Of a stretch of 64,000 bases of DNA, positions 52,024-62,243 are shown one piece after another. The number at the start of each line of letters is the position of its first letter. The stretch's first letter is position 1. Location of the stretch: positions 1 through 64,000 of the forward strand of contig CAZCSV010000002.1 in assembly GCA_964501535.1 (NCBI GenBank), given 5' to 3'. The notes under the pieces were generated by a model. That model made no database searches, was not told the DNA's origin, and worked only from the letters and a program-made list of their open reading frames with translations. The translations under genes were made by a program, and so were the position numbers. The stretch is from FEN-1279 sp964501535 (GTDB lineage Bacteria; Bacteroidota; Ignavibacteria; Tepidaquicellales; Tepidaquicellaceae).

Positions 52024-53775
52024 ATGAGAATATTATACAGTATTTTATTTATTTTTCTTTTAGCGGTTCCCTTTAACGGGCGCATACTGGCAAACAGGAT
52101 TCAGTACATATCGCCGCTGCCGGATTCCAAATACAATTCCGAGCAGACCGGCATTATACTCGGTTACGCTGGCAGGATAAACACAAGAGAGAGGAATTTT
52201 TCGGATATAAAGGTTACGGGTTCGATGAGCGGAATTCACACCGGAAAAATTATATTTGCAGAGAGCGATACGAAGCTGTTATTTATTCCCGACAAGTTTT
52301 TTGAAACGGGAGAAAAGGTAACGGTTTATTTAAAAAAGGAGAATTATTCGTTTTCATTTTTTATAAGGAGCGTAAAAGCAAACGAGCAGGATTTTTACAG
52401 TGTTTTGGATTATCCGAAATCTGGCAGGGAGGAAGGGTTGACGAGTCCCGATACCATGCCGAATATCAATGTGTTGATAAACGGACCGACGGAGAGCGGA
52501 AACATTTTTATTGCAAACATTTGGAACTTTGGGGGCGGGTATCCGAGCACTTTAATGATATTGAACAACAACGGGACTCCGGTGTTTGCGAGGGATATTC
52601 TAAGGCGTGCATATGATTTTAAGAAACAGAACGACAATCTGCTTACTTATTACAACGAAGTAAGGAGAAAATTTCACGGAATAAACCGTTATTATCAGAT
52701 AGTCGACAGCTTCTGGTGTCAGAACGGTTATTCGACTGATTTTCACGAAGTTCAGGTGATGCCGAACGGTGACGCATGGGTTATGAGTTACGACCCTCAG
52801 TGGGTAGATATGAGTGTGATAGTACCGGGAGGGAATACTCATGCACTGGTAAAAGGACTTGTCATTCAGAAGATTAACATAAATAAGAACGTAGTATTTC
52901 AATGGCGGAGCTGGGACCATTTTCAGATAACGGATGCGACACACGAAAATTTACTCGATGACACGATAGATTACGTGCACGGAAATTCAATCGAAGTCGA
53001 TACGGACGGCAATATAATAATCTCTTCGCGGAATATGGATGAGATAACTAAAATAAATACGACAACAGGGAATATAATTTGGAGACTGGGAGGAAAGAAC
53101 AATCAGTTTACTTTTATCAATGACACGATAGGGTTTTCGCACCAGCATGATGCAAGGAGGATAAGCAACGGGCATTTAACATTATACGATAACGGGAATT
53201 ATCACACGCCACATTTTTCCCGTGCTGTGGAATACCAACTGAACGAAACAACACCAAAGACAGCTACTCTTGTATGGTATTACAGGCGGACACCGAGCAT
53301 ATACGCATTTGCAATGGGCAACGTGCAGAGACTGCCGAACGGAAACACATTAATCGGCTGGGGGTCGTCTTATGTAACGCTGACCGAGGTAACGCCGGCG
53401 GGGCAGATTATGTACGAATTATATCTGCCGGTTACAATGTCGAGTTACCGGGCGTTCAGGTACGAATGGTCGCCTCTGATGGGGGGAGTGCCCGTTAGCA
53501 ATAAAACACCGACGGATTATAAGCTGTATCAAAATTACCCGAATCCGTTTAATCCGAATACAATAATAAAATTTCAGATAAAAGATTCGAGATTCGTTAC
53601 ACTGAAGATTTATAATATACTGGGCAAAGAAATATCTACATTGGTGAAAGAGAAATTGGATGCCGGGATTTACGAAACCGAATTTAACGCATCTGAGTTA
53701 AGTTCGGGAGTATATTATTATCGTTTGGAAGCAGGGAATTTTACGGAAACGAAAAAGATGTTACTGGTGAAGTAG
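52024..53775 (+). CDS. T9SS-secreted arylsulfotransferase-like protein (paralogue 3)
   Basis: The product has 583 residues with signal peptide RILYSILFIFLLAVPFNG. It has the same Ig-like plus propeller layout as the other two paralogues (TDFHEVQVMPNGDAWVMSYD, QWRSWDHFQITDATHENL, YVHGNSIEVD, WRLGGKNNQF, FSHQHD). It differs in one conserved block: SSRNMDEITKI instead of SSRHMDEITKI (AAT at 53031-53033). The loss of this His may reduce activity if it contributes to the active site. The sorting domain ends the protein (QNYPNPFNP, YNILGKEI, SGVYYYR, KKMLLVK). Confidence 0.82.
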   Translation: MRILYSILFIFLLAVPFNGRILANRIQYISPLPDSKYNSEQTGIILGYAGRINTRERNFSDIKVTGSMSGIHTGKIIFAESDTKLLFIPDKFFETGEKVTVYLKKENYSFSFFIRSVKANEQDFYSVLDYPKSGREEGLTSPDTMPNINVLINGPTESGNIFIANIWNFGGGYPSTLMILNNNGTPVFARDILRRAYDFKKQNDNLLTYYNEVRRKFHGINRYYQIVDSFWCQNGYSTDFHEVQVMPNGDAWVMSYDPQWVDMSVIVPGGNTHALVKGLVIQKININKNVVFQWRSWDHFQITDATHENLLDDTIDYVHGNSIEVDTDGNIIISSRNMDEITKINTTTGNIIWRLGGKNNQFTFINDTIGFSHQHDARRISNGHLTLYDNGNYHTPHFSRAVEYQLNETTPKTATLVWYYRRTPSIYAFAMGNVQRLPNGNTLIGWGSSYVTLTEVTPAGQIMYELYLPVTMSSYRAFRYEWSPLMGGVPVSNKTPTDYKLYQNYPNPFNPNTIIKFQIKDSRFVTLKIYNILGKEISTLVKEKLDAGIYETEFNASELSSGVYYYRLEAGNFTETKKMLLVK

Positions 53776-53947
53776 GAATATTCTTAAAAAGCAAGGTATA
53801 GAAAAAAATTATTGTTTTATATTTTTTCTTATTTATTTGTAGTTTTAGTAAAGATTAATATATTTAGGAACAATTTTTTATTATGCGAGTATATTAATTC
53901 GGGTATCATATTTCTCATAATTTACAAATTAAATAAAAAAACAAGAT

Positions 53948-54652
53948 ATGAAAAAATCAGGAATTTTGTCTTTATTAGTGGTGTTATTCACAAGCATCAG
54001 CAGTTATTCACAAACACCAGTTCGCGGTAATCTGACAGTCGGGTATAACAGTCCTTTCGGTGAATTTTCTGACCAGTACAAGGGCGGCGTATCGGTAGAA
54101 GCGGGGATATTTTACACGGTTCCGCTGACAGGAATTGATTTAACATTGACTGCGGGATACAACGGATTATAATACAAAAACGAATATTTCACGGAGCTTG
54201 TCAGAACAAAACTTATAATTGGAGTGACAGGTTTTGATGTCAGCTGGACTGCGACAGACATTCCGATAATGGTGGGAGCAAGATACAAGTTCCCCGCGGG
54301 TAACATAAAGCCCTACGTAACGGGTGAGGTCGGCTTGCATTTTATAAGTTTTTCGGACAGGTTTAACGGGACAAAGATTACAGGGAATTCCAGTGACCCG
54401 ACAACATTCAATTTGAACGGTGCGACCGAATCCACAAGCGAGACAGGCATAGGTTCGTCGTTAGGAGCGGGATTGGAAATTCCGGTAGCTCCGAAAATCA
54501 GTCTCGATATAAATGCCAAGTATCATTATGCCAGCGTGAAATATTCCAAAGCGTATAACATTTTTATAAACAGCAATCGGCAACACACAACTGTAGAAAT
54601 GAAAAATGTAAGCGATTTAACAATAAGAGGCGGAGTAGTAATAGACTTCTGA
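53948..54652 (+). pseudogene. Outer-membrane beta-barrel gene interrupted by an in-frame TAA
   Basis: ATG at 53948 opens a frame with a signal peptide (SLLVVLFTSISSYSQ) and amphipathic strands (GNLTVGYNSPFGEFSDQY). The frame meets TAA at 54170-54172. The same frame continues open to 54652 (YKNEYFTELVRTKLIIGVTG and further strands, ending IRGGVVIDF). A Lys codon AAA in place of TAA would give an intact barrel-like protein of about 234 residues. It could be a nonsense mutation, a decaying gene or a sequencing error. Confidence 0.7.
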
Positions 54653-54677
54653 TAGAAGAAATACGAAGAGCGGGAAG

Positions 54678-54707
54678 AGCTGTCCCTTAGGGGAACAGCT
54701 TTTTTAT
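54678..54707. terminator. Terminator between beta-barrel gene and alr
   Basis: AGCTGT-CCC and GGG-A-ACAGCT arms with loop TTAG form a stem with one bulge followed by T residues, between convergent genes. Confidence 0.75.
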
Positions 54708-54742
54708 AGTGTAAAAAAAGGAATTTATTTTGTGGAAATATT

Positions 54743-55885
54743 CTATTCCAGATAAACTCTCTGGACTCTGTCCGCAACGGCACAGCAGATTTCATAGGGA
54801 ATAGTTTTTGCGATACGTGCAAGTTTATCGGCACCGAGATAGTGGTTTTCAATGCTTCCCATAAGCAGAACATCATCGCCGACTCTGACATTGCTTTTTT
54901 CACCGAGGTTAACCATAAGCCAGTCCATGGTAATCGAGCCGACGACGGGATAGAACTTCCCGTTAATTAATACTTTTGCCCTGTTCGAGAATGTCCGCCA
55001 GTAACCGTCGCCATATCCGATAGGTATCGAGCCGATAAAGCTTCTTTCGTCGGTATAATATTCCCTTCCATACGATATGCCCGTATTGGCATCTACTCTT
55101 TTAATATAAGTAACTTTCGATTTCAGGTTCATTACGGGTTTAAGGGGAATTTTCTTTATATTGCTGTCCGAGGGATAGTAGCCATAGAGAATCAGGCCGG
55201 GTCTAACCATATCGAAATAAGATTCCTTCAAATCAAGCACAGCCCCGCTGTTTGCGGCATGAACGATGGGGAACTGCATTCCTGCTTTTTTAAGATTATG
55301 GAGGAGTTCCTGAAATTTGTACAGCTGGAGTTTAGTAAAGGTTTTATCGCTTTCAGATGTAGCAAAGTGGGTATAGATACCTTCTATGTCGAGATTTTTA
55401 TATGTAAAGACCTGCGAAATATTTTTGAAAGCCAGTTTCACATCGAAGCCGATTCGTTTCATTCCCGTGTCGACTTTGATATGGACTTTAAATTTTTTAC
55501 CGAGCCGTTTGCTGTAATAATCGAGGAAGCGTGCTGTTTCGAGCGAAGCAACGGTAGCAATCAAGTCGTTTTTCAGGAGTCGTTTAACGTAGGCAGCGGG
55601 TTTGAGTTTGGAATGAATTAGTGTGCCGAAGACCAGAATTTTTGCATCCGGAATGAGAGTTCTCAGTTTAATAGCTTCGTCGTAGTTAGCGACGCCGAGA
55701 TAATCGGCACCGATAGCGATTAATTTGGTGCTGATTTCCCGAATGCCGTGTCCGTAGGCATTTGCCTTTACCACGCAGCATATTTTAATTTTTTTACGCG
55801 GATTATTTTTATGCAGATATTTTTTTATCTGGTTGAAATTAAATTCAAGTTTACTCAGGTCTATTTCTGCTCGTGTTGGATTCAA
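54743..55885 (-). CDS. alr: Alanine racemase
   Basis: The 380-residue product matches alanine racemase. K40 in CVVKANAYGHG is the PLP lysine; Y272 in GISYGREYYTDER is the second catalytic base. MVRPGLILYG and PIGYGDGYWR are typical blocks. The enzyme makes D-alanine for peptidoglycan in the cytoplasm. The normal length and the ATG at 55885 fit the family. It is divergent from the histidine kinase gene. Confidence 0.95.
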   Translation of the reverse strand: MNPTRAEIDLSKLEFNFNQIKKYLHKNNPRKKIKICCVVKANAYGHGIREISTKLIAIGADYLGVANYDEAIKLRTLIPDAKILVFGTLIHSKLKPAAYVKRLLKNDLIATVASLETARFLDYYSKRLGKKFKVHIKVDTGMKRIGFDVKLAFKNISQVFTYKNLDIEGIYTHFATSESDKTFTKLQLYKFQELLHNLKKAGMQFPIVHAANSGAVLDLKESYFDMVRPGLILYGYYPSDSNIKKIPLKPVMNLKSKVTYIKRVDANTGISYGREYYTDERSFIGSIPIGYGDGYWRTFSNRAKVLINGKFYPVVGSITMDWLMVNLGEKSNVRVGDDVLLMGSIENHYLGADKLARIAKTIPYEICCAVADRVQRVYLE

Positions 55886-56200
55886 TTTTTACAATTTAAT
55901 AAATTTAGTTATGATTAACGTAAATATAAATGCAAATAGAAAGAAGTTGCCGGGAATCAGCAAACAGACAGCGGGAAATTTTTTTATATCCGAAGGGATG
56001 TTATAAATTTATTCCTTTTATTTTAATAAATTTACCTTAATTTAACAAGGGGATGAAACAAAGGAAAAACCCAAGCAATTTCTATTAGAAATTAGAAAAC
56101 ATGTTTCATTATCTCGCATTCATATTAAATTCACGTTCGCACTCTACATTTCGCACTGTTCAGAATATCATATTATTTTATTTAAGATTAATGAAAAGCC
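55886..56200. other. Divergent intergenic region between alr and the histidine kinase
   Basis: This 315-base AT-rich gap contains the promoters of both genes. I see no small gene, hairpin or clear operator. Confidence 0.5.
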
Positions 56201-59200
56201 ATGAAAAAAAAATCATTAAGCCTTAACAGGAGCACCGAGAAGAGGGAAGCCTTACAGGAAGACATTCAATGGAAGAGACGCTTTGAATTAGTGGCAGAAG
56301 CGTCCGGACAGATAGTATACGATTATTGTGTAGATGATGGTATGATAAAGTGGAGCGGAAGCATCGAAAAGGTATTGGGGTACAAGCTTTCGGAAATGAA
56401 CGGAGGTATCAAGCAATGGGAGAAATTAATTCACAAGGATGACAGGCGTAGGGCAATGAGTTTACTTGAAGATGCAGAAAGAAATATGGCACCATACGAA
56501 GTTGAATACAGATACAGGCATAAAGACGGGCACTATGTAAATTTTCTGGATAGGGGCTTTTTTATTTCTTCTCCCGAAAAAGAATGTGTAAGGATGATAG
56601 GAATGATGCAGGATGTCACCGAAAAAATGCATTCGGGTAAGTTAATTGAAGCTTTAAACTCTGCTGTCTTGAAAATGCAGAAAGTAATATCGCGGTCTGA
56701 TGTTTTCAAATCAATTGCTGAAGAATTGAAAAAAATAGGTATTAATAGCATGATAATGTTACCGGATGATGAACTTAAATATCTTTCTATGGAATATTAC
56801 AGCTATGATTCAAAACTTATTAAAGGACTGGAAAAAATTGCAGGTGCTTTTACCAGGGATGTGAAATTGTCTATCGAAAATATTAATGAATATAAAGAAG
56901 TAGTTCATAATAATAAAACATTATTAATAATCAATTCCGAAGATTTTGTCAGGCAGGTTTTACCAAAGGGATTTAAATTTATGACGAAGCAAATTTTAAA
57001 AACTTTTGATATTAACCGGTTTATACTCGCCCCGCTTGTAATAGATGATGAATTTATGGGAATCCTTTCTGTGCAGTCTAACGATTTTATTGAATCGGAC
57101 ATACCTACAATAACGATATTTGCACATCAACTAGCAGGCTCATGGCATAAAGGTGAATTAATTGAAAGAATACAACAGGATATAATTTTACAAAAACAAA
57201 CAGAAAAAACCCTGCAGGAGAGAGAAGAACTATTCCACAAGGTATTCGAAGAAAGTCCGATGGGAATGGTGATTAGCGATGAGCATTCAAATTTTACAAA
57301 AGTAAATGAAGTTTCATGTAAAATGCTGGGATATACTGAAGATGATTTAAAGTCATTAAAATATACTGACATTACACATCCGGACTATCCCTATTTAGAA
57401 TCGGAAGTTGAAATGGTAAGAAAGGTAAAAACAGGCGAGGTTCCATATTACAAGGCGGAGAAACCATATCTGACAAAGGATAAGGAGACAGTATGGGGTG
57501 CGCTGACGCTTTCGTCGATACGGGACAGAAACGGAAAATTCCTGTATTTCCTTGCAATGATTGAGGATATTACGGAGCGCAAGAAAGCAGAGACGGAAAA
57601 CGTTTTACTGGCGCAGACACTGAAGTCTGTGAAGGATGCAATAAGTATAACGGATATGAGCGGCAGGATAATATATGTTAACAATTCTTTTTTAAAGACA
57701 TACGGATATTCAGAAGAAGAGGTAACAGGAAAAAGTGTTTCTTTGCTGAGACCGGAGGAGCATTCGGAATTATCCGAGTTAATACACAGAAAAACAATGG
57801 AGGGGGGATGGTATAGTGAACTGATAAATATCCGGAAAGACGGAACGGAATTTCCGGTGGAATTATGGACATCGACCGTAACGGATGCCAATAATAAAAT
57901 AATTGCATATGTAGGTGTAGCGAGGGACATAACCGAGCGGAAGCGTGCAGAGGAAGCATTGAAGCAGTCGGAGAACAGGCTCAGGACTTTATTCGAGGCG
58001 ATGGATGATGTAATACTTGTAGTTGACAGCGAAGGAAAGTATATAGAAATTGCTCCGACGAATCCTTCATTACTTTATAAACCGGCAAATGAGCTAATCG
58101 GTAAAACGGTTCACGAAATATTTCCCAAGGACAAGGCGGATTTTTTTCTCGAGTCGATAAAAAGGGCTTTAAAGGAAAATGTTTCAATTAATTTCGAGTA
58201 CACGATTCCTATAGAAGACAGAGAATACTGGTTTATGGCGACATTATCTCCATTGACCAAAGACAGTGCGATACTTGTTGCAAGGGATATAACAAAGAAG
58301 AAACAAACAGAAAACGAATTATTCGAGAAGAGCAAAGAGCTCGACAGGTATTTCACGTCGAGCCTGGATTTATTATGCATAGCCGGTACGGACGGTTATT
58401 TCCGCAGGTTAAATCCCGAATGGGAGAGGATTCTTGGTTACACAATGGATGAGCTGCTTGAAAGAAAATTCCTGGATTTTGTACATAAAGATGATTTGGA
58501 GTCAACGATGGAAGCAATAAATACTCTTTCCAATCAGAAGGAATTACTTAATTTTATAAACCGATACAGGTGTAAGGACGGCACTTACCGCTGGCTGGAA
58601 TGGAGGTCTTATCCCGAAGGCAAATTAATATATGCCGTTGCCCGTGATATAACGGAAAGCATACTTGCAAAAAAAGCCCTTCAGGAGAGCGAAGAAAAAA
58701 TGCAGAGCATATTCCGAGTTGCACCGACGGGAATCGGGATAGTAATGAGAAACAGGATAATTCTTGAAGTCAATGCCAGAATTTGTGAAATGACTGGATA
58801 CGAGAGGGAAGAATTAATCGGGAAAAGTGCAAGAATTTTATATCCGACTCAGGAAGATTTTGATTACGTCGGTACCGAAAAGCTCAGGCAGATTGAAGAA
58901 AAGGGAACAGGGTTGGTAGAAACGAGATGGTTAAGAAAGGACGGAGAAATTATTGACATAATATTAGCATCTACACCAATTGACATAAAGGATGTTTCCA
59001 AAGGATTGATTTTTACGGCACTGGATATAACGAGACGTAAAAAAACCGAAGAGAATCTAATAAAGAGTGAAGAGAGGTTTGAGCAGGTCGTAGAGAATGC
59101 GGACGAATGGGTTTGGGAGGTTAATGCGAAGGGTTTATTTACATATGCGAGTCCTGTGGTAGAAAAAATACTCGGTTACAAGCCGGATGAACTAGTGAAC

Positions 59201-60616
59201 AAAAAGTATTTTTATGATTTGGTGATGCCTGAAGAAAGGGGAAAAATAAAATCGGCAGCATTTAAAACATTCAGAGAGAAAGGAAAAATAAAAGGATATA
59301 TCAGCAAAAATTTACATAAAAACGGAAAGATAATAGTGTTGGAAACGAACGGAGTTCCGATTATCGATAATAAAAACAAATTATTGGGTTTCAGAGGTGT
59401 GGATAAGGATATAACGGAGCGAATGAAAGCAGAGGAAGAGTTAATCAAGGCAAAGGAAAGGGCAGAGGAAATGAACAGAGTGAAATCCAGTTTTCTTGCC
59501 AACATGAGTCACGAGGTAAGAACACCATTGGTAGCAATACTTGGTTTTTCGGAAGTACTAAAGGAGGTAGTAAAAGAGGAGGAATTAAAAAATTACGCGG
59601 ACATGATTCACAAGGGCGGAGAGAGATTATTAGAAACGCTTAATCTGATACTTGATTTATCGGTGATTGAGGCACAGAAGATTAAAATAGAATTATTCCC
59701 GCTGGATATAATAGGAGAAGTAAATGAAATCGTTTCTTTCTTCGAAAAAGCGGCGAGCAGAAAAAGTCTAAAAATCAAGACGGAAAGCGATGCAAATAAT
59801 ATCATAATAAATCTCGATGTAAAGATATTCAGGCAGATTATGAACAATCTGATAAACAACGCAATTAAATATACCAGGTCAGGTGAGATTATAGTAAAAA
59901 TCAACAAGGAGGAAAAGGGCGGCAAAAGTTACGGAGCTATTCGTGTAAAGGACACGGGGATAGGAATACCTAAGGATAAGCAGGATTTAATATGGGAAGA
60001 ATTCCGTCAGGTTAGTGAGGGATTCAACCGTTCGTTCGAGGGTACGGGTTTAGGTTTATCGATAACGAAGAAGTTTGTAGAGAAATTAGGCGGAGAAATA
60101 TTTTTAGAAAAAAGCGAAGTCGGGGTTGGGTCGGTATTTACGGTATTATTTCCGATTGAAGAGGCAATTAAAGAAATCGGTGTGCAGGGTGAAGATGACA
60201 GAGATAAAATCGAGCTTGATGAATTTCGAAGGAAAACAATGCCCGATATTCTATATGTGGAGGATGACCCTGTGGCGATAGATATTGTCAGGGCGTTCAC
60301 AAAAAATTACTGCACAATAGAGGGGGCTTTATCCGGTAAGGAAGGTATAGAGAAGGCGAAAGCGAAAAGGTACGATGCTGTATTGATGGATATAAATTTA
60401 GGAAAAGATATGGACGGGCTTGAAGCGACCGAGGAAATCAGGAAAATTCAGGCTTATAAAGACATTCCGATAATAGCTGTAACAGCTTTTGCTATGGTTG
60501 GAGACAGGGATGAATTTTTCGAAAGGGGATGCACGCATTACCTTTCTAAGCCGTTTTCGCGAACGGAGATCCGGCGATTAATAATAGAGGTATTTGCGAC
60601 AAGGAAGCAGGTTTAA
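56201..60616 (+). CDS. Hybrid histidine kinase with seven PAS and one GAF domain
   Basis: The product has 1471 residues. In order: PAS (about 25-145), GAF (150-325), then six more PAS domains (about 340-465, 468-590, 590-710, 711-830, 828-950, 955-1080), several ending in a DITERKKAE-type PAC. HisKA has phosphoacceptor H1104 in NMSHEVRTPL. The HATPase has N-box NNLINNAIKYT, VKDTGIGIPK and FEGTGLGLSI. A C-terminal receiver has D1397 in VLMDINLG and the Lys of YLSKPFS. No membrane helix is visible, so it is cytoplasmic and senses small molecules or redox. There is no output regulator next to it; the phosphate probably moves to a distant partner. Confidence 0.9.
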   Translation: MKKKSLSLNRSTEKREALQEDIQWKRRFELVAEASGQIVYDYCVDDGMIKWSGSIEKVLGYKLSEMNGGIKQWEKLIHKDDRRRAMSLLEDAERNMAPYEVEYRYRHKDGHYVNFLDRGFFISSPEKECVRMIGMMQDVTEKMHSGKLIEALNSAVLKMQKVISRSDVFKSIAEELKKIGINSMIMLPDDELKYLSMEYYSYDSKLIKGLEKIAGAFTRDVKLSIENINEYKEVVHNNKTLLIINSEDFVRQVLPKGFKFMTKQILKTFDINRFILAPLVIDDEFMGILSVQSNDFIESDIPTITIFAHQLAGSWHKGELIERIQQDIILQKQTEKTLQEREELFHKVFEESPMGMVISDEHSNFTKVNEVSCKMLGYTEDDLKSLKYTDITHPDYPYLESEVEMVRKVKTGEVPYYKAEKPYLTKDKETVWGALTLSSIRDRNGKFLYFLAMIEDITERKKAETENVLLAQTLKSVKDAISITDMSGRIIYVNNSFLKTYGYSEEEVTGKSVSLLRPEEHSELSELIHRKTMEGGWYSELINIRKDGTEFPVELWTSTVTDANNKIIAYVGVARDITERKRAEEALKQSENRLRTLFEAMDDVILVVDSEGKYIEIAPTNPSLLYKPANELIGKTVHEIFPKDKADFFLESIKRALKENVSINFEYTIPIEDREYWFMATLSPLTKDSAILVARDITKKKQTENELFEKSKELDRYFTSSLDLLCIAGTDGYFRRLNPEWERILGYTMDELLERKFLDFVHKDDLESTMEAINTLSNQKELLNFINRYRCKDGTYRWLEWRSYPEGKLIYAVARDITESILAKKALQESEEKMQSIFRVAPTGIGIVMRNRIILEVNARICEMTGYEREELIGKSARILYPTQEDFDYVGTEKLRQIEEKGTGLVETRWLRKDGEIIDIILASTPIDIKDVSKGLIFTALDITRRKKTEENLIKSEERFEQVVENADEWVWEVNAKGLFTYASPVVEKILGYKPDELVNKKYFYDLVMPEERGKIKSAAFKTFREKGKIKGYISKNLHKNGKIIVLETNGVPIIDNKNKLLGFRGVDKDITERMKAEEELIKAKERAEEMNRVKSSFLANMSHEVRTPLVAILGFSEVLKEVVKEEELKNYADMIHKGGERLLETLNLILDLSVIEAQKIKIELFPLDIIGEVNEIVSFFEKAASRKSLKIKTESDANNIIINLDVKIFRQIMNNLINNAIKYTRSGEIIVKINKEEKGGKSYGAIRVKDTGIGIPKDKQDLIWEEFRQVSEGFNRSFEGTGLGLSITKKFVEKLGGEIFLEKSEVGVGSVFTVLFPIEEAIKEIGVQGEDDRDKIELDEFRRKTMPDILYVEDDPVAIDIVRAFTKNYCTIEGALSGKEGIEKAKAKRYDAVLMDINLGKDMDGLEATEEIRKIQAYKDIPIIAVTAFAMVGDRDEFFERGCTHYLSKPFSRTEIRRLIIEVFATRKQV

Positions 60617-60635
60617 TATTATTTTATTTAAGTTT

Positions 60636-60643
60636 TATTTTTG
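60636..60643 (+). promoter_or_regulatory. Possible Bacteroidota minus-7 element
   Basis: TATTTTTG matches TAnnTTTG 57 bases upstream of the GYD-domain gene. A matching minus-33 box is not evident. Confidence 0.3.
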
Positions 60644-60699
60644 TATACATTGAATTTTTAATTTTCTATTTATACATTCAACAAAAAAGGAGTAAAGAA

Positions 60700-60996
60700 A
60701 TGAAAACCTTTATTCTAATGACAAAGCTTTCCCCTGATGTAACGAGCAAATTGAAGCAAAGGGAAAAGTTAGGGCATGCATGGTTAGACGAAGTAAAGAA
60801 GAAATGTCCGGAAGTAAAATTCCTTCAGCATTATGCATTACTCGGGAAATATGATTTTCTCGATATTTACGAAGCACCCGATGAAGAAGTAGCGGCAAAA
60901 GTATCCATGATAAGTCTGGCAAACGGAGCGATGTTAGCCGAGAGTTGGCTGGCTATACCATACAAGAGGTTTTTAAAGCTGACTGAGGAAATTTAA
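60700..60996 (+). CDS. GYD domain protein
   Basis: The start follows AAAGGAG. The 98-residue product matches the GYD family of small ferredoxin-like (alpha-beta dimer) proteins: MKTFILMTKLSPD start, LGKYDFLDIYEAPDEE with the signature G-x-Y-D, and a SLANGAMLAES strand. Family members are often stand-alone or near enzymes of unknown role. It is cytoplasmic. It is convergent with the Fe-S membrane protein gene. Confidence 0.85.
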   Translation: MKTFILMTKLSPDVTSKLKQREKLGHAWLDEVKKKCPEVKFLQHYALLGKYDFLDIYEAPDEEVAAKVSMISLANGAMLAESWLAIPYKRFLKLTEEI

Positions 60997-61074
60997 TTTA
61001 ACGTTAAATATTAAATATAAAACTTTAAAAACAAATATCCGTTTTAATTGAAAAATATTTAACACTCCGGAATT

Positions 61075-62136
61075 TTATTCGTTCATTTTCCCGGTACTGT
61101 CAACCGGTTGATTACCTGAGCTCATTCCCGTAAAATGGTTTAAGTACTCAATATTTTTATAATGCATCAGGTATTCTTCTTTTGTAACATCGTTCTGCCA
61201 GTTACCCGTCAGCATTGCAATTCCGGTAGCAAGCAAAAAAATTCCAATCGCGATACCTGCCGCATATTTTTTATTCAGTTTCTTTTTAGTCAAAACCGGT
61301 TTAAGGATTAAGGCATCTTTAACGGGGCAAACATCTATGCAATTCATACAGGATGTACACTCATCGGAGATTACATTTTTTACTTTATGAACATTGATAA
61401 ATGAAGGGCACGCTTTTGTACAAAGCTTGCAGTCGATACAGGTATCTAAATTTCTTTTGATTTTATTCGGACTGAAAAGGGATACTATTCCCAGTAACGC
61501 ACCATAAGGACATAAATATCTGCACCAGAAATTCCTGAATATTACAGATAACAATAGCAGAATTCCGATAACTATTAAAGAGAATCTTGAAATCTTAGCG
61601 AAGAAATAGTACATTTTAATATCTGCGACAATATTATACGGACTGTCGAGGAAGGCTTTCAGTGCTATTTCGTTCATCAGAAAGAATACGGAATAAAACA
61701 AAAATGCAAGCAACAGATATTTTACGCTTCTTAACGGATAGTCAAAAAATTTCGGTATCTTAATTTTTCTCCGAAAAATTTTTTCGCCTACATCCCCGAG
61801 CATTTCGGACAGAAAGCCGACAGGACAGAACCAGCTGCAAAACGATTTTCCGATTACAAAGGACATAAGAACGATTGCAAAGAATATTACAAGACCGGCA
61901 GGATGAGCGAAATGGATTGTTCCTGTTTGAATAAATAAATAAAAACTCATCAGTGAACTTATGGGAAGAAATCCCTCGACGCCGGGAGGTCGGCTTGAAA
62001 AATCCAATGCTCCGCCGGATTCGAGCCAGCTTACGAATTTATAAAAATCGTAGCCAATCCATAAACACAGCAATACAAATGCTATTTGTACAATGAATCT
62101 GAATTTCTGTATCGGTTTTTCTACATTCTTTACCAT
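61075..62136 (-). CDS. NapH/RdxA-like membrane protein with two 4Fe-4S sites
   Basis: The 353-residue product has about five membrane helices and two polyferredoxin-type CxxxCP motifs (FCSWFCPVGF and WCRYLCPYGAL) at the membrane side. Two 4Fe-4S motifs follow (CIDCKLCTKACP and CTSCMNCIDVCP), then a final helix. This layout fits NapH/NosR-like membrane electron carriers that pass electrons from the quinone pool to a periplasmic partner. No nap, nos or other reductase gene is adjacent, so the partner is unknown. Confidence 0.82.
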   Translation of the reverse strand: MVKNVEKPIQKFRFIVQIAFVLLCLWIGYDFYKFVSWLESGGALDFSSRPPGVEGFLPISSLMSFYLFIQTGTIHFAHPAGLVIFFAIVLMSFVIGKSFCSWFCPVGFLSEMLGDVGEKIFRRKIKIPKFFDYPLRSVKYLLLAFLFYSVFFLMNEIALKAFLDSPYNIVADIKMYYFFAKISRFSLIVIGILLLLSVIFRNFWCRYLCPYGALLGIVSLFSPNKIKRNLDTCIDCKLCTKACPSFINVHKVKNVISDECTSCMNCIDVCPVKDALILKPVLTKKKLNKKYAAGIAIGIFLLATGIAMLTGNWQNDVTKEEYLMHYKNIEYLNHFTGMSSGNQPVDSTGKMNE

Positions 62137-62243
62137 TTATGCAAATTAATATACAAAAATGGCAAAATTTCATAAAAGAGTGTTTGACTTTTGTCAAATT
62201 TGAGGGAAAAAAAGAATTAATTTCTTTTTTGAGTTTAAAAATC

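Noticed and set aside
6342..54172. Stop-codon reassignment as the cause of the two interrupted genes
   Set aside because: One stop is TGA and the other TAA, and both are used as normal ends of intact genes in the window (for example TGA ends the CapA-like and channel genes).
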